A stretch of DNA of 64,000 bases. It comes from Flaccisagitta enflata. Lineage: Eukaryota > Chaetognatha > Sagittoidea > Aphragmophora. The position numbers and the translations under genes are program-made. Positions 23,901 through 34,275 of the stretch are shown one piece after another. The stretch covers positions 13,888,001 through 13,952,000 of the forward strand of contig OZ231126.1 of NCBI GenBank assembly GCA_965153355.1, written 5' to 3'. The notes beneath the pieces are model-generated. The model was not told the DNA's origin. It saw nothing but the letters and a program-made list of their open reading frames with translations, and did not search any database. Each line of letters begins with the position of its first letter. The first letter of the stretch is position 1.

Positions 23901-24740
23901 CACGTCTCAGATGCTGCAAAGACAGCAGCCTTCGTTCGTGACAGGAGGAGCCGTATCTCGGGAATTTTTGGAAGGAGCGAACGCACGTTTGAGTGAAGCA
24001 AGTGGAAGCCTTTCGACGATAAGACACGAGGAAGAGGACACGTAAGGAAAGACGACGAGGAGAAGGAAGAGGAAGAAGCAGCTCGCGCGGCGTTAGTAGT
24101 ATCAGCGTCAACACCAACCCTAATGTCGGCATCAACGTGGTCGTCGTCAGCGAAAGGTAAAGAAGAGAAGCTGCAGAAGTCGCACACAAACGCGATGTCT
24201 CCGCCGTTATTCACGCATTCGTTATATTTCGTAAGAGAGACAGAGACAGAACATCTGACATGCGTCCATCTCTCACAGTAATCACAAGAGACAGCCTTAC
24301 TGGCTTTCGTCACACCCCGCGTACAAACAACACATGGATGGGCGACCCTTCTCGTCTTTTTGTCGGATAATGGACCGGGGTGTATATGGACATCGCCGGA
24401 GAGAAGAAGATGCTGTTGTTGTTGATGTTTTGGATGCTGCTGTTGTTGATGCGTTTGCTGCTGTTGTTGTTGATGCTGAAATTGATGCCGCAGTTCATGT
24501 TCCGTTATAAGAAGCGACGTGTTATTGAGATTGACGGATGATGAGTCGCGAGATCCTACGAGGGATACGAAGAGAAGAAAGACGAGTGGGGCAGCCATAC
24601 CGACACAGATATCGTGAGCTGACGCTGATGCGAAGCAAAATTCCCACTGCCTCGATAGAGTCTTAACGGCCTCGTGCACGATATCGGGTCAACACCGACA
24701 TATAGAGTTAGAGTTTTTCTTTGTCTTCACGTCGCCATGG
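20921..24740 (-). mobile_element. Near-complete APE-type LINE (CR1/L2/Rex-like group)
   Basis: The element runs on the minus strand from about 24740 to a 3' tail of ATTCATTCATTCATTC at 20921-20940, the short microsatellite tail typical of these LINEs. Its single long open frame is uninterrupted, so insertion appears young. The 5' boundary is not certain; 24680-24740 is probably 5' UTR. It sits just 3' of the PGAP4 gene in the opposite orientation. Confidence 0.85.
21161..24679 (-). CDS. LINE polyprotein: PHD-like finger, APE endonuclease, reverse transcriptase
   Basis: 1172 codons, intact. Residues 28-43 form a hydrophobic, signal-peptide-like segment after a second Met (24598), which may be the true start. 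A Gln-rich stretch (67-90) and a 2A-like SGDVHIHPGP motif (94-103) follow. A C4HC3 (PHD-like) finger uses C116, C119, C132, C135, H140, C143, C166 and C169. The endonuclease (about 225-435) has SETW (E258), GDLN (D361) and SDH (427-428). The reverse transcriptase (about 720-975) has YRPVSIL, QSGFR, the FDTVDH box (near 815), CGVPQGSILGPLLF and YADD (894-897). It copies its own RNA at a nicked target site. The clade (CR1, L2 or Rex/Babar) needs a tree. Confidence 0.93.
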   Translation of the reverse strand: MHEAVKTLSRQWEFCFASASAHDICVGMAAPLVFLLFVSLVGSRDSSSVNLNNTSLLITEHELRHQFQHQQQQQQTHQQQQHPKHQQQQHLLLSGDVHIHPGPLSDKKTRRVAHPCVVCTRGVTKASKAVSCDYCERWTHVRCSVSVSLTKYNECVNNGGDIAFVCDFCSFSSLPFADDDHVDADIRVGVDADTTNAARAASSSSFSSSSFLTCPLPRVLSSKGFHLLHSNVRSLLPKIPEIRLLLSRTKAAVFAASETWLDSTVNDGEVSVPGFNLVRRDRNRNGGGVALYIRNTIAFNPRPDLDVDGLEASWAELLFPRSKGILVCSIYRPPNDSSFLSKLESSLSRIDPGTEFFVLGDLNIDTFCSRSPLLSRYREILDFFGCNQLISEPTRITPTSSSFIDHIFTNVSDLILDSGVIMTGFSDHLVTFCSRHAAKDMVFSQNVKKIRSFKFYSQISFLNELRKIDWSTVLSSVDVDFCLTEFNRLFRVAIDTVAPLREVRVRNKQNPWMNADILAAIKKRNSLLSRFKKDRSNTDLYKDYCRVRNMVQRDIKLAKETFFKGEIARNRGNSGKLWSHLKSLGFSKKSGGSSSIVLEQNGVKIFDSFSVARTFNSFYTSVAADLVSKLPNPLGAFRTCTDIFRNFYSRKLGLSPSFCLAPVSSHFIRKQLLSLDTKKAVGLDNISSLFLRDGAECIITPVTHIINISITTETVPAVFKEAKVLPLFKKGSTLDPGNYRPVSILNVLSKILERAVHSQLSEYLEKRGLLFENQSGFRGGYSTDSCLIGLTDYIKGELAKGNLVGMVLIDLQKAFDTVDHSILRDKLESIGVSSTSWFESYLTDRKQCVDVGGSRSEFMTVTCGVPQGSILGPLLFLIYINDMSISLTCRLSLYADDSALLFSHPNPAFIADHLSTELSTCKRWLVDNRLSLHVGKTECLLFGSKRKLKGVENFQVFCDGTPVVRTSSVKYLGVMLDSHLDGSAHAGSLMKACAGKLAFLYRCSSFLDVKSRKTLCASLIQPSIDYCCSSWHGGLTVALKERLNVIQRKMIRFIYGMDFRGHVDGKHLKELSWLSISDRVKFFRMSHLFRIRRNLAPTYLLPNFRSISTVHSHNTRGSNHNFQLSRELSLSPSSFAFTAIKQWNSLPNTLKDIHEFRVFKQKLKQFLIAQYD

Positions 24741-24929
24741 GCCCAACATCGGGATCGTTGTCGTCAAAACCTTTAATTAAGCAAATAAAAGAATATTATT
24801 GATTACAATCTGGATCAAAATTCAAACTATTTCTGGGTTGGCATTCTGTGAAATGGTTAATGAAAGCATGGCTCTTTTATTGTTTTTTGCATTTTTCCTT
24901 TCTGAATAACAAGATACTATCACATGCGT
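24741..24929. other. Short spacer between LINE and dispersed repeat
   Basis: No feature seen. Confidence 0.5.
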
Positions 24930-27130
24930 TATTCTAAGCTGTGGCTGTGATTGACAGGGCGATAGGGGAATCCAGACAGGCAGAATTGCAGGTGACAAGT
25001 AATCCGGGATTACAATATTGTTGCGCACCAGGCAAATTGATTGTGCGTTTTTTGGATGCGGACACGCAACTTAGCAATAGGCGTTTTCCGTCCATCCGTC
25101 CGTTGGTCCGTCTTTTAGTCTGTGATGAGTTGAAAAATACAAAAACGCGTATTTTTAATGCTGCAGTTGTGATTGTCTGTGAGAGTGTGTGAGGGATGGG
25201 GGGCGGGGTGAGCAAGTGTGGAGGTTATATTCCCCTTCCCAGTTCCCACTCATCCGCAACGATATAGTGACCCCGAGTCACTTGTTAAACTAAACGACTC
25301 AATTAATAGGGAAAGACGGGCAGACATGCAGACTGGCGGATAGACAAAACTTTTAGTTCTCGAGTCTGCGACTGGAAATATTTACGGTGATTTATTTCAT
25401 CAGGGGGAAGTGAAAAAGAAAAAATCGTCAATTTTCAAACAACAAAATATCTCATTTTTTTCGTTTGAGCAGGTAGTCCAACTAACTGGCTGTGCATTTT
25501 GCGGGTTTGCACCCCTTAATGGGCTGGGGGTGGGCAGGGGCAGGGGTAAGAACCCCTGGGGGCAATTTTTTTGCCAAAAATTAAGATAGGCTCATATTGT
25601 TGCAAATTTTCTGAAACGTCCAGATATGAAATTTCCAAAAAATCCATTTTTTTTAGTAAATTGGCAAAAAAATTTTAGAGTCCCAGGTTGAACTAGGTAG
25701 GGTAGGGTGGGGTGGAAAGGGTGTAAAAAAAATGATCAAAAATGTAAAGCTCATTCGATTCCAAATTGTCTGAAACGTCTAAATAACATTGTGTCAAAAC
25801 AACTTTTATTTTACAGAAATTTAACATTTTTTTTTCTGAGTCTGGAATTTCTGGCTGGCGTCTTAAAACCAGAAACTCTGTAAATTCTAGTTTTCCTTAT
25901 TTTCCGCTGATTTAATTAAGTTTCAAGGACGATATTGTTTATAATAGTGTTAGAACCACCAAAGATCGCAGGAAAACAATTGAAGCTTAATTGGGCATAC
26001 ATTTTTAAAAGCTAAGGTCGAGCAAGTGGGTGGGACAGAGGTTGGGACAATTAAACGTCTTAAAACCAGAAACTCTTCCTCTTGCTTCTTACGACTTTGG
26101 CCACACTTCATAACATCGTATCACCCCAATTTCTTTGATACTTTTGACTAGTGTGTTTTGAAACATGAAATGGGGTCAATCTGCCATGACGGTGTAGCTT
26201 TTTGGGGTTCAAATGAGCGTTTTGTAAGGTGGGAAGAAAAAGAGCAAAAAAAACGGACTTGTAAGCGATTGAATGAAAAGATGTTTCCATTATTTTATTC
26301 GACCTGTTGGTATCATTTTTGCGGCAATTATTATTAGGACTCTCAGGGCAAAAGACCAGAACCATAGAAAAATATAATTTCTGGTGAAAATGGGAAATTT
26401 TTGACAAATTTTCCACATCACGCAAAAATCACGCCTTTTTTAACCAATTTTAGGTGTAAGAATATTGGGTCAAATGAAAAAAAATTTTTACATGAGACCA
26501 AGTATGGCTCTGAAATTCTAAACAAGACCGGGTTTGTTCATTTTAATGTGCAAGATGGCCCAATGATGAGTAAATCTGTATGTTTATTGCTGATGACGTC
26601 CTTAAATGCACACTTCCGCCTGATCAAATAAATCACCTTACATGAAATATTTATACAGAATATTTACAAAATGCAACCTGCATTGTCAGCTTGTTGCACT
26701 CGGCTTATATCTCGTTCAATATTTATACGCAATAAATGCTCTAGTTTTTTTTTGTTTTGCTGTGGATGAATTATATACCGGTAACTAGATTACTTCAATC
26801 AATCATTGAAACCAGACGTTTTCTCTCTGATGAGTAGTTAAAAATATATCGTTTGTATAAGTGATCAGTTGGTCGGTCTGTCTGACGGTCGAGCATGATT
26901 ATCTAACAAACACAAAAATACACAAATACAAACACAGACACACACACGTAACACACACACACGTAACACACACACACACACACACACATACACAACTAGG
27001 TACAAGAGTGAGTGTTTGTTAGATAATCATGCTCAACCAAGAGACAGACCGACTCACTCTTGTACCTAGTTGTGTGTGTGTGTGTGTGTGTTACTAACCA
27101 AGACGCTGTGTCTGTGAGGCCTTTAATTAC
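24930..27130. repeat. Dispersed repeat copy 1 (second copy at 61185-62790), split by a transposon
   Basis: 24930-25385 matches 61185-61649 and 26638-27130 matches the DNA that follows directly in the other copy (61646 onward). The repeat includes a hairpin-type module (GGATGCGGACACGCAAC, 25056) with TCCGTCCATCCGTCCG, and a CA/TG-rich end with an internal inverted GAGCATGATTATCTAAC pair (26894 and 27014). Copy 2 lacks the insertion at 25386-26637 but carries a different one near 62050. Confidence 0.88.
25386..26637. mobile_element. 1252-bp non-autonomous DNA transposon with 4-bp TTAC target duplication
   Basis: The ends are GGTGATTTATTTCATCA at 25386 and the complement of GGTGATTTATTTGATCA at 26637, terminal inverted repeats of 17 bp with one mismatch. 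TTAC flanks both ends (25382-25385 and 26638-26641). The homologous repeat at 61185-62790 reads straight across with a single TTAC at 61646-61649, a natural empty site. Inside there is no transposase-like frame; a 21-bp direct repeat (GTCTTAAAACCAGAAACTCT at about 25860 and 26057) is present. The superfamily is not recognised from the ends. Confidence 0.92.
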
Positions 27131-27360
27131 TGGATAATACGGTTTGCCTATCTTGATAAATGATGATGATGAAAATCACAACTCAAAAATAAATCATCGA
27201 CTAGCTAGATAATTTTGGCCGGTTCCTCCCACTGCTAGTATGCGGTTTTACGAGAACCAAGTTTTTAAGAACAACATTTAAAGGTTTCATTCTAGATGAA
27301 AGATTTTAAAATTTTTGATAAAAAACGAGCACTCGCAGATTGAGATTTGAAACAATTGAA

Positions 27361-27512
27361 AACAAGTCCGGATACACAGCCATCAGATGCGGACGGTTTG
27401 GCAGGGCGGAAATGCGCGTTTTCCCACTTTTTGACTGGATCATTACGGTTCGACAGACGGACGGACAAAGCCTCTTACTGAGTTGCGTGTCCACAACTAA
27501 AAAAAGAACTTT
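27361..27512 (+). repeat. Hairpin-tailed interspersed module
   Basis: AACAAGTCCGGATACACAGCC, then GATGCGGACGG..GGCAGGGCGGAAATGCGCG, then CGACAGACGGACGGACAAAG, CCTCTTACTGAGTTGCGTG and a loop to CACAACTAAAAA. The same ordered blocks occur at 45388-45545 and 59020-59180, so this is a short dispersed family of about 150-170 bp. Confidence 0.75.
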
Positions 27513-27714
27513 TCAACGCTGAAATCTGTAAGATTATCCATGTGTTCTACAGGAAATTGGCCCTTTGGGGCCCCTGCCCTGCTCTCACCCCACTTCGTAT
27601 GTTCTAAAAATATCCTTAGGCAAAGGTGAAGGAGACGGCCGCACCTACGTAAACGTATGTTTTTGCATTCTTTTCATGCGATACCACTCTGACATGGGTT
27701 TTTCGGGTCAACCC

Positions 27715-28060
27715 TTCCCCTAAACCCCACCCTACCCCCAAACCCAACCCTACCCCTAATTCCAAAACAACCCTGCCCCCAAACCCAACCCTACCCCTAA
27801 ACCCAACCCTACCCCTAAATCCGACCCTACCCCTAAACCCAACCCTACCCCTAAACCCAACCCTTCTCAAACCCAACCCTACCCCTAAATCCAACCCTAC
27901 CCCTAAATCCAACCCTACCGCTAAGCCCAACCCCACCCCTAAAACCCTACTTCTAAACTCAACACTACCCCTATACTTAACCTTTAACATACCCTGCCCC
28001 TAAACTTCACCCTAAACATAATCCTACACCTAAACCCAACCCTACCCCTAAAACCTGTTT
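27715..28060. repeat. Degenerate telomere-like array
   Basis: About 345 bp of CCCTAA/CCCTAC/CCCAAC hexamers, as at 17206-17375. Gly/Val/Leu-rich frames across it are repeat translations. Confidence 0.88.
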
Positions 28061-28316
28061 CAAACCTTTCAGAATGTTCAACCCTGTTGAAATTGATGAT
28101 AAAACTAAGGTTGGAAAGTTATAAACTTAGTGCGGCCGTCTCCTTCACATAGACCTATCCTTAATTTAGGGGCCATTCAAAGCCTTGATGTTCTTACAAA
28201 CTAGATTCTTATTAAAAAAAAAAAAGTAAATCGAGCCAGGTTTACATCACTACAGCAAATTGTAATCCTTGCCATAGGCAATAGAATATGGTGGTATTCT
28301 TTTCAGATAATTTGGT

Positions 28317-28332
28317 GGCCCTTAAAAGGGCC
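28317..28332 (-). terminator. Histone mRNA 3' stem-loop
   Basis: The minus strand reads GGCCCTTTTAAGGGCC followed by ACCA, which fits the canonical 16-nt histone stem-loop exactly. It lies about 30 bp after the H1 stop codon, and a purine-rich GAAAAGAATA downstream may act as the histone downstream element. It marks a replication-dependent, non-polyadenylated histone mRNA. Confidence 0.95.
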
Positions 28333-28362
28333 GTTGGGGTATTAGGAGTTGAAGGATGGAAT

Positions 28363-28995
28363 TTACTTCTTCTTGGGGGTCTTCTTGGCCGCGGGCTTCT
28401 TAGCCGCGGGTTTCTTGGCCGCGGGCTTCTTAGCGGGCGACTTCTTGACCGTCTTGGGCTTGGCGACCTTCTTGGCGGGGCTCTTCTTCACCGCCTTGGG
28501 CTTCTTGGCAGACGCAGCCTTCTTGGGCTTGGCGGCGGCCTTTTTCGGGGTCTTCTTGGCGGCCGCGGGCTTCTTGGCGACCTTCTTTGGAGACTTCTTG
28601 ACAGCGGGCTTCTTGGGCTTAGCCGCGGCCTTTTTGGGCGTCTTCTTGACGGCCTTCTTGGGCTTCTCGACCTTGGCGGCCTTGAAGGAACCGGCGTGGC
28701 CTTTAGCGGTGACGAGTTTGCCACCGGCGACGCCCTTCTTCAAAGCGAGGTTCAAGCTGGTGTTGGTCTTCTTGTTGTCCTCGACCTTGAAGTTGGCCAA
28801 GATATACTTCTTGATGGCGACCTTGGAAGATCCCTTCTTGTCGGCGAGAGCGACGATGGCTTTGGCGATCATCTCACCGAAGGGAGGATGGGCCGCGGGC
28901 TTCTTGGGAGCCTTGGGCTTGGCGGGCTTCTTGGCCTTGGCGGCGGGGGCCGCGGGAGCGGCTGCGGCAGGGGCGGCGGCGGCTTCTTCAGACAT
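28363..28995 (-). CDS. Linker histone H1
   Basis: 210 aa, binds the nucleosome dyad and linker DNA. The chosen ATG (28995) gives the usual MSEEAAAAP start; a longer frame to 29202 has no H1 similarity and would lie in the 5' UTR. Residues 1-34 are Ala/Pro/Lys-rich, 35-110 form the winged-helix globular domain ([20 protein letters not shown], then [13 protein letters not shown] and [16 protein letters not shown]), and 111-210 form a Lys/Ala/Pro tail with repeated KKSPAKK and KKTPKKA phosphorylation-type motifs. It is intronless and followed by a histone stem-loop. No core histone gene is nearby, so it is not in a quintet here. GC is markedly higher than in its surroundings, as usual for H1. 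Confidence 0.96.
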   Translation of the reverse strand: MSEEAAAAPAAAAPAAPAAKAKKPAKPKAPKKPAAHPPFGEMIAKAIVALADKKGSSKVAIKKYILANFKVEDNKKTNTSLNLALKKGVAGGKLVTAKGHAGSFKAAKVEKPKKAVKKTPKKAAAKPKKPAVKKSPKKVAKKPAAAKKTPKKAAAKPKKAASAKKPKAVKKSPAKKVAKPKTVKKSPAKKPAAKKPAAKKPAAKKTPKKK

Positions 28996-29172
28996 GATGT
29001 CGGTCTTTGGCTTGATACCTGGGCTTAGGATGAAGAGAGAAGAATCTTGCTCGTTAGCTGTGTGCGATTTGGGATGGAGACGAGAGGAGAAATCGAGTTT
29101 TTGAATAGAATCCTTTCGTGAATCGAACCTTATCGAGAACAGCTCGCACTGAGTGAGAAAGAAAGGATAAAA

Positions 29173-29179
29173 TGTGTTT
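29173..29179 (-). promoter_or_regulatory. Possible H1 box (AAACACA)
   Basis: AAACACA on the minus strand, about 180 bp upstream of the H1 start codon. This heptamer is the known H1-specific promoter element. A 7-mer occurs by chance often, so only the position supports it. Confidence 0.4.
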
Positions 29180-29202
29180 CGACGTGTGCTTGTTTTACAC
29201 AA

Positions 29203-30299
29203 TTAAATCTATTTTTGTAGTATTTGTAAATGACATATTATTTTCATTTTGATGTTGAAAGAAAGCCCAGACTTTTTTCTTTTAAAAGAGATGCGTCACT
29301 TTTATATTTCCCATCGCAAAGAATGTGAATTTGAGTGTTTTTTAACGCATGTCGCTTTTCAACTGATGTGCTAGATCTCAGAATAACATAGAATGAATGG
29401 CATAAACAAATGTCGATTTAGCTAATGTTATGTAAACTGTAGCCGTCGTATTTTTACGTTAATGGAGGCTTCAGCGTTTGAAGTGTCAGTGACCAATTTT
29501 CTGCTCTACAATTAAGCGGTTCAATCCTTAAATATTACTAAGAAAGTAACTATATAGAAATGAAAAGAGAGGCAAAGCGAGCGAGAATCTTGCCTCGGAG
29601 CAACGAAAGACTTAGTTGAATTGCAAAGCAGACTACCTCGTATGCAATAAGGCTTGTTATAATTGTGCTTTGCCATAGTGAAGTCAGTTCCATGTGATTC
29701 GATACACAATGAGCTCGTTCGCAATGGTGAAAATTGCACTAGTTGTTCCGTAAGGCCTAACTTTGTATGCAATAGAGATTAGAGATAATTGCATTTTTCC
29801 AATGTGAGCGGTCGGTTTCCTTTATTTCGATACTGCGGCTTAAGCTAGGGATACTCTCAGCGATATCAGCTTGATTCTCTTGCTTTAACGGCTAATGCTC
29901 AATACAGTCAATACTGTTTTGCCAATGGAAAAAAGCGCTATACGATTGGCAAGCTAGTAAGCAATAAAACAGTCAATACAGCAAATTCCGATTTGCCATT
30001 GTGAATATTTACTTAGCCACTAATGACTAAGCCAACTCATGGAGGACCATGACCAATCGTCTTCATGCAACGCATTACGCGCAATTGTGACCATTTTGAA
30101 TGATTACCTCGTTTCATTCAGATAAGGTTCCCGTGTTAAGATTTCTCCTATTCTTTGTAATTCTTTCAAACTCGTTGTAGTCTGATTGCATGGACTTGAA
30201 TTTACCTGTGTGTTTGTCATTTGTCTGTCTTGCGTCTCTAGGTTGTATTTTCTGTCAGTCTGTCCGTCCGTTACCTGTTTCTTTTTAGCTTTCCCTTTG
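29203..30299. other. Upstream flank of H1, no gene seen
   Basis: About 1.1 kb without a recognisable gene, RNA or repeat. It holds several GCAATA/TTGCC-rich segments (29590-29780 and 29890-30000) that resemble each other weakly. Confidence 0.5.
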
Positions 30300-31560
<1,261 letters not shown>

Positions 31561-31623
31561 TCTTCTTTTTCCTCTCATAACTGTAATTAACGTCAAACAT
31601 AATTTTCCTCTTTCCTCTCTCCC

Positions 31624-31695
31624 TCATTCATTCATTCATTCATTCATTCATTCATTCATTCATTCATTCATTCATTCATTCATTCATTCATTCAA
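31624..31695. repeat. (CATT)n microsatellite
   Basis: About 18 CATT units. It is followed by weak TCCATC-rich sequence to about 31860. Confidence 0.97.
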
Positions 31696-31699
31696 TGGA

Positions 31700-32289
31700 A
31701 ATCATCCATCAATAGAAATCATCCATCTTTTCATTTTTCCGTCATTCCCACTGATTTCTTTCAGCTGGAATCCATCTATCCATACACCTTACCGTCCATG
31801 ATTATATTCATCCATTCTCTGATCCATTCTCCATTTCATTCAACTGCAGTTCATCCATCCAAGGAATTCCAAATAAATTCCTCGACCATTCCAACAGATC
31901 GTTTGATATCATCGCGATGAACAAATCCGAATTCAAAATCCTTTTCCCTCCTTCAAATGAAACGTTTGGAGAAATTGAACTTGGAATTCTTGAATAACTC
32001 AGCTGACAAGGACAAAGGAATTTCGTTCCGCTCACAACGAAATTTGGCGGGACCCCGCGCTGCATCAAAGACGGACGACTTATTCATGGTCACAGCGACG
32101 TCGTCGTCGTCGTCGTCGTCATCTTCATCGTCGCTATCCAAAATTTCATCGTCGTCGTCGTCGTCGTCATCGTCGTCATCGTCAATCTCTCTGACCCAAT
32201 TGACAACAAAGGCAAATGAGGAGGGAAACCAGACCGACTTCAATGCCGAGAATGTCGATGGCACAAACAAAAAATGACCTATTGTTCAC
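31700..32289. other. Spacer with (GTC)n trinucleotide tracts
   Basis: Interrupted GTC/ATC tracts at 32098-32183. Poly-Asp and poly-Ser frames on both strands arise from them; no splice-supported gene is seen. Confidence 0.5.
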
Positions 32290-33310
32290 GGTAAAAAAAA
32301 ACCACAGTGGTTTGTTACCGGTTTGTGTATTTTTCGTAGGGACTTTTTTTCTTGCAGTGGTTTGTAAAAACCACTGACTGCTTCTTTGGCCGCTCTGAAA
32401 TTTAACAAACCAAAAAGTTTTCCCTATGGTTTGCGGTAACCTTGCGTGGTTTCTTGGCGCCCCGCGGCCCGCGCCCCGCGGTTTATTTTTTAAAAACCAA
32501 CCCAACGTTTAACAAACCACGGAATATATTACCTTGGTTTGTACAAAATACCCGCATCCCTGGCCGAAAAGGGTTTTGTGTATATCTTTGAATTCCTTAA
32601 AACCAGAAGGAATCGTTCCCTTGGTTTTTTAAAAACTTACTCCGGCTTCCACAAACCACTGATTATCTGTCGTTGGTTTTTAAATAAGAAACGAAGGTCA
32701 CATTGTAAAAAATTTTGTAAACCAAAGATATATAATCAGTGGTTTGAGCAAAAACAACTGGCCCAGAAACGTTTTTTTTCTTTCTCAGCCTTTCCGTGGT
32801 TTGTCCAAACCCATTTTAATAACACTGCTGGTTTGTACAAACCAAACTACTCTTTTCATCGAAACGCACAAACCCTTACGCAGGGTTTGTAAAAACCATG
32901 GATTCTGCATAATTGGTTTCCACAAACTGGATGTGGTAACATATTTTTATTGGGCCAACCCTACGCCATGGTAATTTACCTTCACGGATACAGCACAATT
33001 GGTTTGCACAAACTGGACGTGTATAAATAATGTTTTTTCCACAAACCTGAGCGTTTTGGTTTGTACAATCCGAATACCTATCGTCATTGGTTTTTAAAAA
33101 CCATATGTAATCGTTCCAATATTAATTATGGAAAATTTTTTTCATGAGCATATGGTTCTTACAAACCCAAAACGATGGGTACTTGGATCGTACAAACCTG
33201 AAGGATCAGGTTTGTGCACCAAAAATGATTGTAACGCGTCCGGTTTGTGTAAACCAACAAACCTGTCTGCGTTACGGGTGGTGAAAACCCTAGCTATTAT
33301 TATTTCTAGA
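32290..33310. repeat. Dense array of GGTTTGT(N)AAACC half-palindromes
   Basis: GGTTTGTA, CAAACCA and GGTTTTTAAAAACCA motifs recur roughly every 40-80 bp for 1 kb in both orientations (for example 32306, 32356, 32812, 32834, 32886 and 33057), many forming short self-complementary units such as TGGTTTGTACAAACCA. The sequence between them is not conserved. Function unknown. Confidence 0.75.
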
Positions 33311-33341
33311 GTGTTTTTTTGGGGCGTCCTCGAATCTCTTA

Positions 33342-33420
33342 AAAAAGCTTCAAAATTACAGTCCCCGACGGGGGACTGTAATTGTTGAAGCTTTCTCGTT
33401 GCGTAAACGCAACTCGAAAA
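33342..33420. repeat. Two adjacent perfect hairpins
   Basis: An approximately 22-bp stem (AAGCTTCAA..AATTACAGTCCCC on the left, its complement on the right) around a GACG loop at 33347-33393, then GTTGCG-TAAA-CGCAAC at 33399-33414. The second is the hairpin of the recurrent module family. Confidence 0.8.
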
Positions 33421-33529
33421 GATACACGACAACAAAATAATTTAAAAAAAAAAAAAATTTGCAAAAAAAAAAAAAAAAATTATAAAAAAAAAATTTTTTT
33501 AAAAAAAATTTTTTTTAAAAAATTTTTTT

Positions 33530-34100
33530 GCCTAAGTCCTAGTAATATATTGCTACATAAATAAGCTTATATCTCATAAACCAGACTTCAAATTTATTTC
33601 AAATTTGGCAGGGGCTATTCAATTGATGTCCTTTACTTGTACATAAAATTAAAAAAAAAATTCACATAACTTTACTACCCTTTGCTTATGTAAACTGCCA
33701 AAGTCCTAGTAACATATTACTACATAAATAAGCTAATATCTCCTAACCCAGACTTCAGATTTAATTCAAATTTTGCAGGGGCTGTTCAATTGATGTCCTC
33801 TACTTGTAAACAAAATAAAAAAAAAATTCATAAACTTTTACTACCCTTTGCCTATGTAAACTGCCTAAGTCCTAGTAATATATTACTACATAAATAAGCT
33901 AATATCTTATAAACCAGGCTTCAGATTTAATTCGAATTTTGCAGGGGTGGTTTATTTACTATCCTCTACTTGTATACCAAATTAAAAAAAAATTCACATA
34001 CTTTTACTACCCTCTACCTATGTAAACCACCTAAGTCCCAGCTAAATATTACTACAAAAATAATAGGCAAAGGGTAGTAAAAGTTTATGAATTTTTTTGA
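33530..34100. repeat. Tandem array, unit about 166 bp, 3 copies plus an inverted end
   Basis: CTAAGTCCTAGTAATATATT (or close variants) starts units near 33532, 33698 and 33864, each containing GACTTCA..TTTTGCAGGGG and ending ACTACCCTTTGCCTATGTAAA. At 34068-34105 the block GGCAAAGGGTAGTAAAAGTT is the same sequence inverted. The flanks carry GTCCCCGACG (33361) and CGTCGGGGAC (34260), so 33361-34270 could be one element with inverted ends. Confidence 0.8.
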
Positions 34101-34275
34101 AAATTGGTACACAAGCTCCTATTGACCTATAAACAACACCAGCAAAGTTTCATAAAATTTTGAAGTCTGGATCCAAAAATATGAGAAGGTTTTAAACGCC
34201 AAACGACAAACGACAGACTACGTATCACTGCTACTTCATAGTCACCGACGAAAACTGTTCGTCGGGGACAATAGT

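Noticed and set aside
27616-27990. Gly/Val/Leu-rich 124-codon frame
   Set aside because: Shadow of the degenerate telomere-like array.
28288-29104. Two plus-strand frames of about 250 codons
   Set aside because: Antisense of the GC-rich histone H1 gene; the minus strand carries a clear H1 domain and stem-loop.
31953-32277. Poly-Asp / poly-Ser frames around the GTC repeat
   Set aside because: Both strands are open across a trinucleotide repeat; no splice sites or domain support either.
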